A stretch of 5,062 nucleotides of DNA from Actinomycetes bacterium (GTDB lineage Bacteria > Actinomycetota > Acidimicrobiia > Acidimicrobiales > RAAP-2), in contig JAJYYT010000179.1 of NCBI GenBank assembly GCA_021800645.1, positions 1-5,062 on the forward strand. The letters are read 5' to 3'. Numbering within the stretch: the first letter of the stretch is position 1; the number at the start of each line of letters is the position of its first letter. Both the position numbers and the translations under genes were made by a program. Below, piece by piece: positions 4,254 through 5,062 of this stretch. The notes below the pieces were generated by a model, which was given only the letters and a program-made list of their open reading frames with translations, had not been told where the DNA came from and ran no database searches.

Positions 4254-5062
4254 GTGCAGACTCTGCGCCGACTGAGCCGGCACATCGCCGGATCGGCCCG
4301 GCACATCGCCGGATCGGCCCGGCACATCGCCGGATCGGCCCGGCACATCGCCGGATCGGCCCGGCACATCGCCGGATCGGCCCGGCACATCGCCGGACCG
4401 GCGGCGCGCGCCGTCCCCGGCATTGGCGTCGCCGGCCTCTGCGCAGCGGTCGTCGGAGTGCTCGTCGTGCCTGCCGTGCTGGGCCCTCCCAAGGCGGCGC
4501 CGCAGGGACGGCGGCCCGCCGCACCTCTCGTCGCGAGTGCGCTGCAGTCTTCCTCGACGCCCCTTCCTTCCGGCTGCAGCGCGACAGGTGACACGGTCAC
4601 ATGCCACTGGACAACCGCTGCAAACGAGACCTCGGAGAAGACCGCGACAGTCACGGTTCCTACAGGGATCCCGACCGTCCACTTCCAGCTGAACGGCGCG
4701 ATCGGCGCGCAGGTGGGAGGCGCCAAGGGCGGTGCGGGTGCGATGGTGACCGGCACACTCGAGATGGCCGCGCTCCCGAGCAAGACCCTGCACGTCGCTG
4801 CAGGGGCCAACGGCGGGGGGCCGTCGGGCAGGACAAAGGGCGGCGGCGGGGCGCCGGGCGGGGCGCCGGGGGGCAACGGCAACGACGAAGGCGGCGGGGG
4901 TGGCGGCGGCTGGACGGGGCTCACGACGCCCACAGGGGCAGCGCTTGCCATCGCCGGCGCGGGCGGCGGCGCGGGCGGCTGGGGCGCGACACACACACCG
5001 GTGCGCGGAGGGAGCGGCGGCAAGGATGGGAGCTCGGGCACAACCGGGCCTGGCACCTGCTC
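4254..5062 (+). CDS. Secreted glycine-rich protein with RHIAGSA repeats, 3' end outside window
   Basis: At least 269 residues are visible and the gene runs off the window. Residues 1-8 (MQTLRRLS) are followed by five RHIAGSA heptapeptides and one RHIAGPA (9-50). An export or anchor helix covers about 55-76 (PGIGVAGLCAAVVGVLVVPAVL), with an Ala/Pro-rich stretch after it. Cys108 and Cys117 (GCSATGDTVTC) could form a disulphide outside the cell. Residues 128-190 (TATVTVPTGIPTVHFQLNGA, then a glycine-rich loop, then LPSKTLHVAAGANGGG) resemble the glycine-rich beta domain of many secreted actinobacterial proteins. Glycine runs follow (198-219, 235-242). The likely place is the cell surface or medium. 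Function is unknown. Start GTG 4254 has the better ribosome binding site. GTG 4182 would add 24 hydrophilic residues. The frame is stopped upstream at 4134. The repeat-built region before the helix is much longer than a normal signal peptide n-region. Confidence 0.75.
   Translation, partial: MQTLRRLSRHIAGSARHIAGSARHIAGSARHIAGSARHIAGSARHIAGPAARAVPGIGVAGLCAAVVGVLVVPAVLGPPKAAPQGRRPAAPLVASALQSSSTPLPSGCSATGDTVTCHWTTAANETSEKTATVTVPTGIPTVHFQLNGAIGAQVGGAKGGAGAMVTGTLEMAALPSKTLHVAAGANGGGPSGRTKGGGGAPGGAPGGNGNDEGGGGGGGWTGLTTPTGAALAIAGAGGGAGGWGATHTPVRGGSGGKDGSSGTTGPGTC
4278..4403. repeat. Coding 21-base tandem array, six units
   Basis: Units of CGGCACATCGCCGGATCGGCC start at 4278, 4299, 4320, 4341, 4362 and 4383. 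The first five are identical, third codon positions included. The sixth differs in its last codons (GGACCGGCG). Each unit, with the C before it, contains the dyad CCGGC-ACATC-GCCGG. The unit is seven codons, so copy changes keep the reading frame. Lack of silent changes points to recent expansion or repeated correction. Confidence 0.95.

Noticed and set aside
4254..4290. Twin-arginine signal in TLRRLSRH
   Set aside because: The residues around RR do not fit the Tat pattern, and the hydrophobic helix lies more than 40 residues away.
4018..4403. Repeats as a CRISPR array
   Set aside because: Units abut directly with no unique spacers, and no cas genes are seen.
3783..5056. Long minus-strand open frames opposite the glycine-rich gene (to about 400 residues)
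   Set aside because: They are arginine/proline/alanine-rich mirror frames of very GC-rich DNA. The plus strand carries the promoter, ribosome binding site, export helix and recognisable glycine-rich domain.

Overview
This 5,062-base window is very GC-rich. The convincing genes put G or C at nearly every third codon position and some start with GTG. The gene content (DUF433/DUF5615 toxin-antitoxin pair, short NfeD plus stomatin, FkbM methyltransferase, secreted glycine-rich protein) fits a chromosome of a high-GC actinobacterium. I cannot name the species. No rRNA, tRNA, insertion sequence or CRISPR array was seen.

Layout, left to right. (1) 2-811, plus strand: the 3' part of a DUF433 antitoxin, followed with no gap by a DUF5615 PIN-like toxin. 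The toxin has no normal start codon and must begin at CTG or be damaged. (2) 812-1143: a stretch with no firm gene. It holds an 18-base tandem array that folds into strong hairpins, and possible worn coding remnants. (3) 1144-2615, minus strand: a two-gene operon of nfeD-like and stomatin/slipin genes, joined by an ATGA overlap, with a recognisable promoter and good ribosome binding sites. The stomatin ends in a short collagen-like Gly-X-Y tail encoded by a second 18-base array. (4) 2743-3696, plus strand: an FkbM-family methyltransferase divergent from the operon, with a perfect 15-base palindrome right against its start codon. (5) 3743-3928, minus strand: a small one-helix membrane protein candidate, convergent with the methyltransferase and separated from it by a hairpin-rich 46 bases. 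(6) 3929-4181: intergenic, with a 14-base tandem array, a 12-base palindrome and a good promoter. (7) 4254 to the window end, plus strand: the 5' part of a gene for a secreted glycine-rich protein. Its N-terminus, ahead of the export helix, is six copies of a seven-residue repeat encoded by an almost perfect 21-base array.

The NfeD-like protein and the stomatin almost certainly work together in the membrane. The other genes have no obvious shared pathway. The most unusual aspect is the density of short tandem arrays: four families in about 3.3 kb, two coding and two non-coding, all built around short GC-rich dyads. Two of the families share a core sequence. I see no clear evidence of a new multi-gene system. 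The best leads are the repeat-built N-terminus of the secreted protein, the collagen-like stomatin tail with its related non-coding array, and the CTG/zero-gap toxin start.
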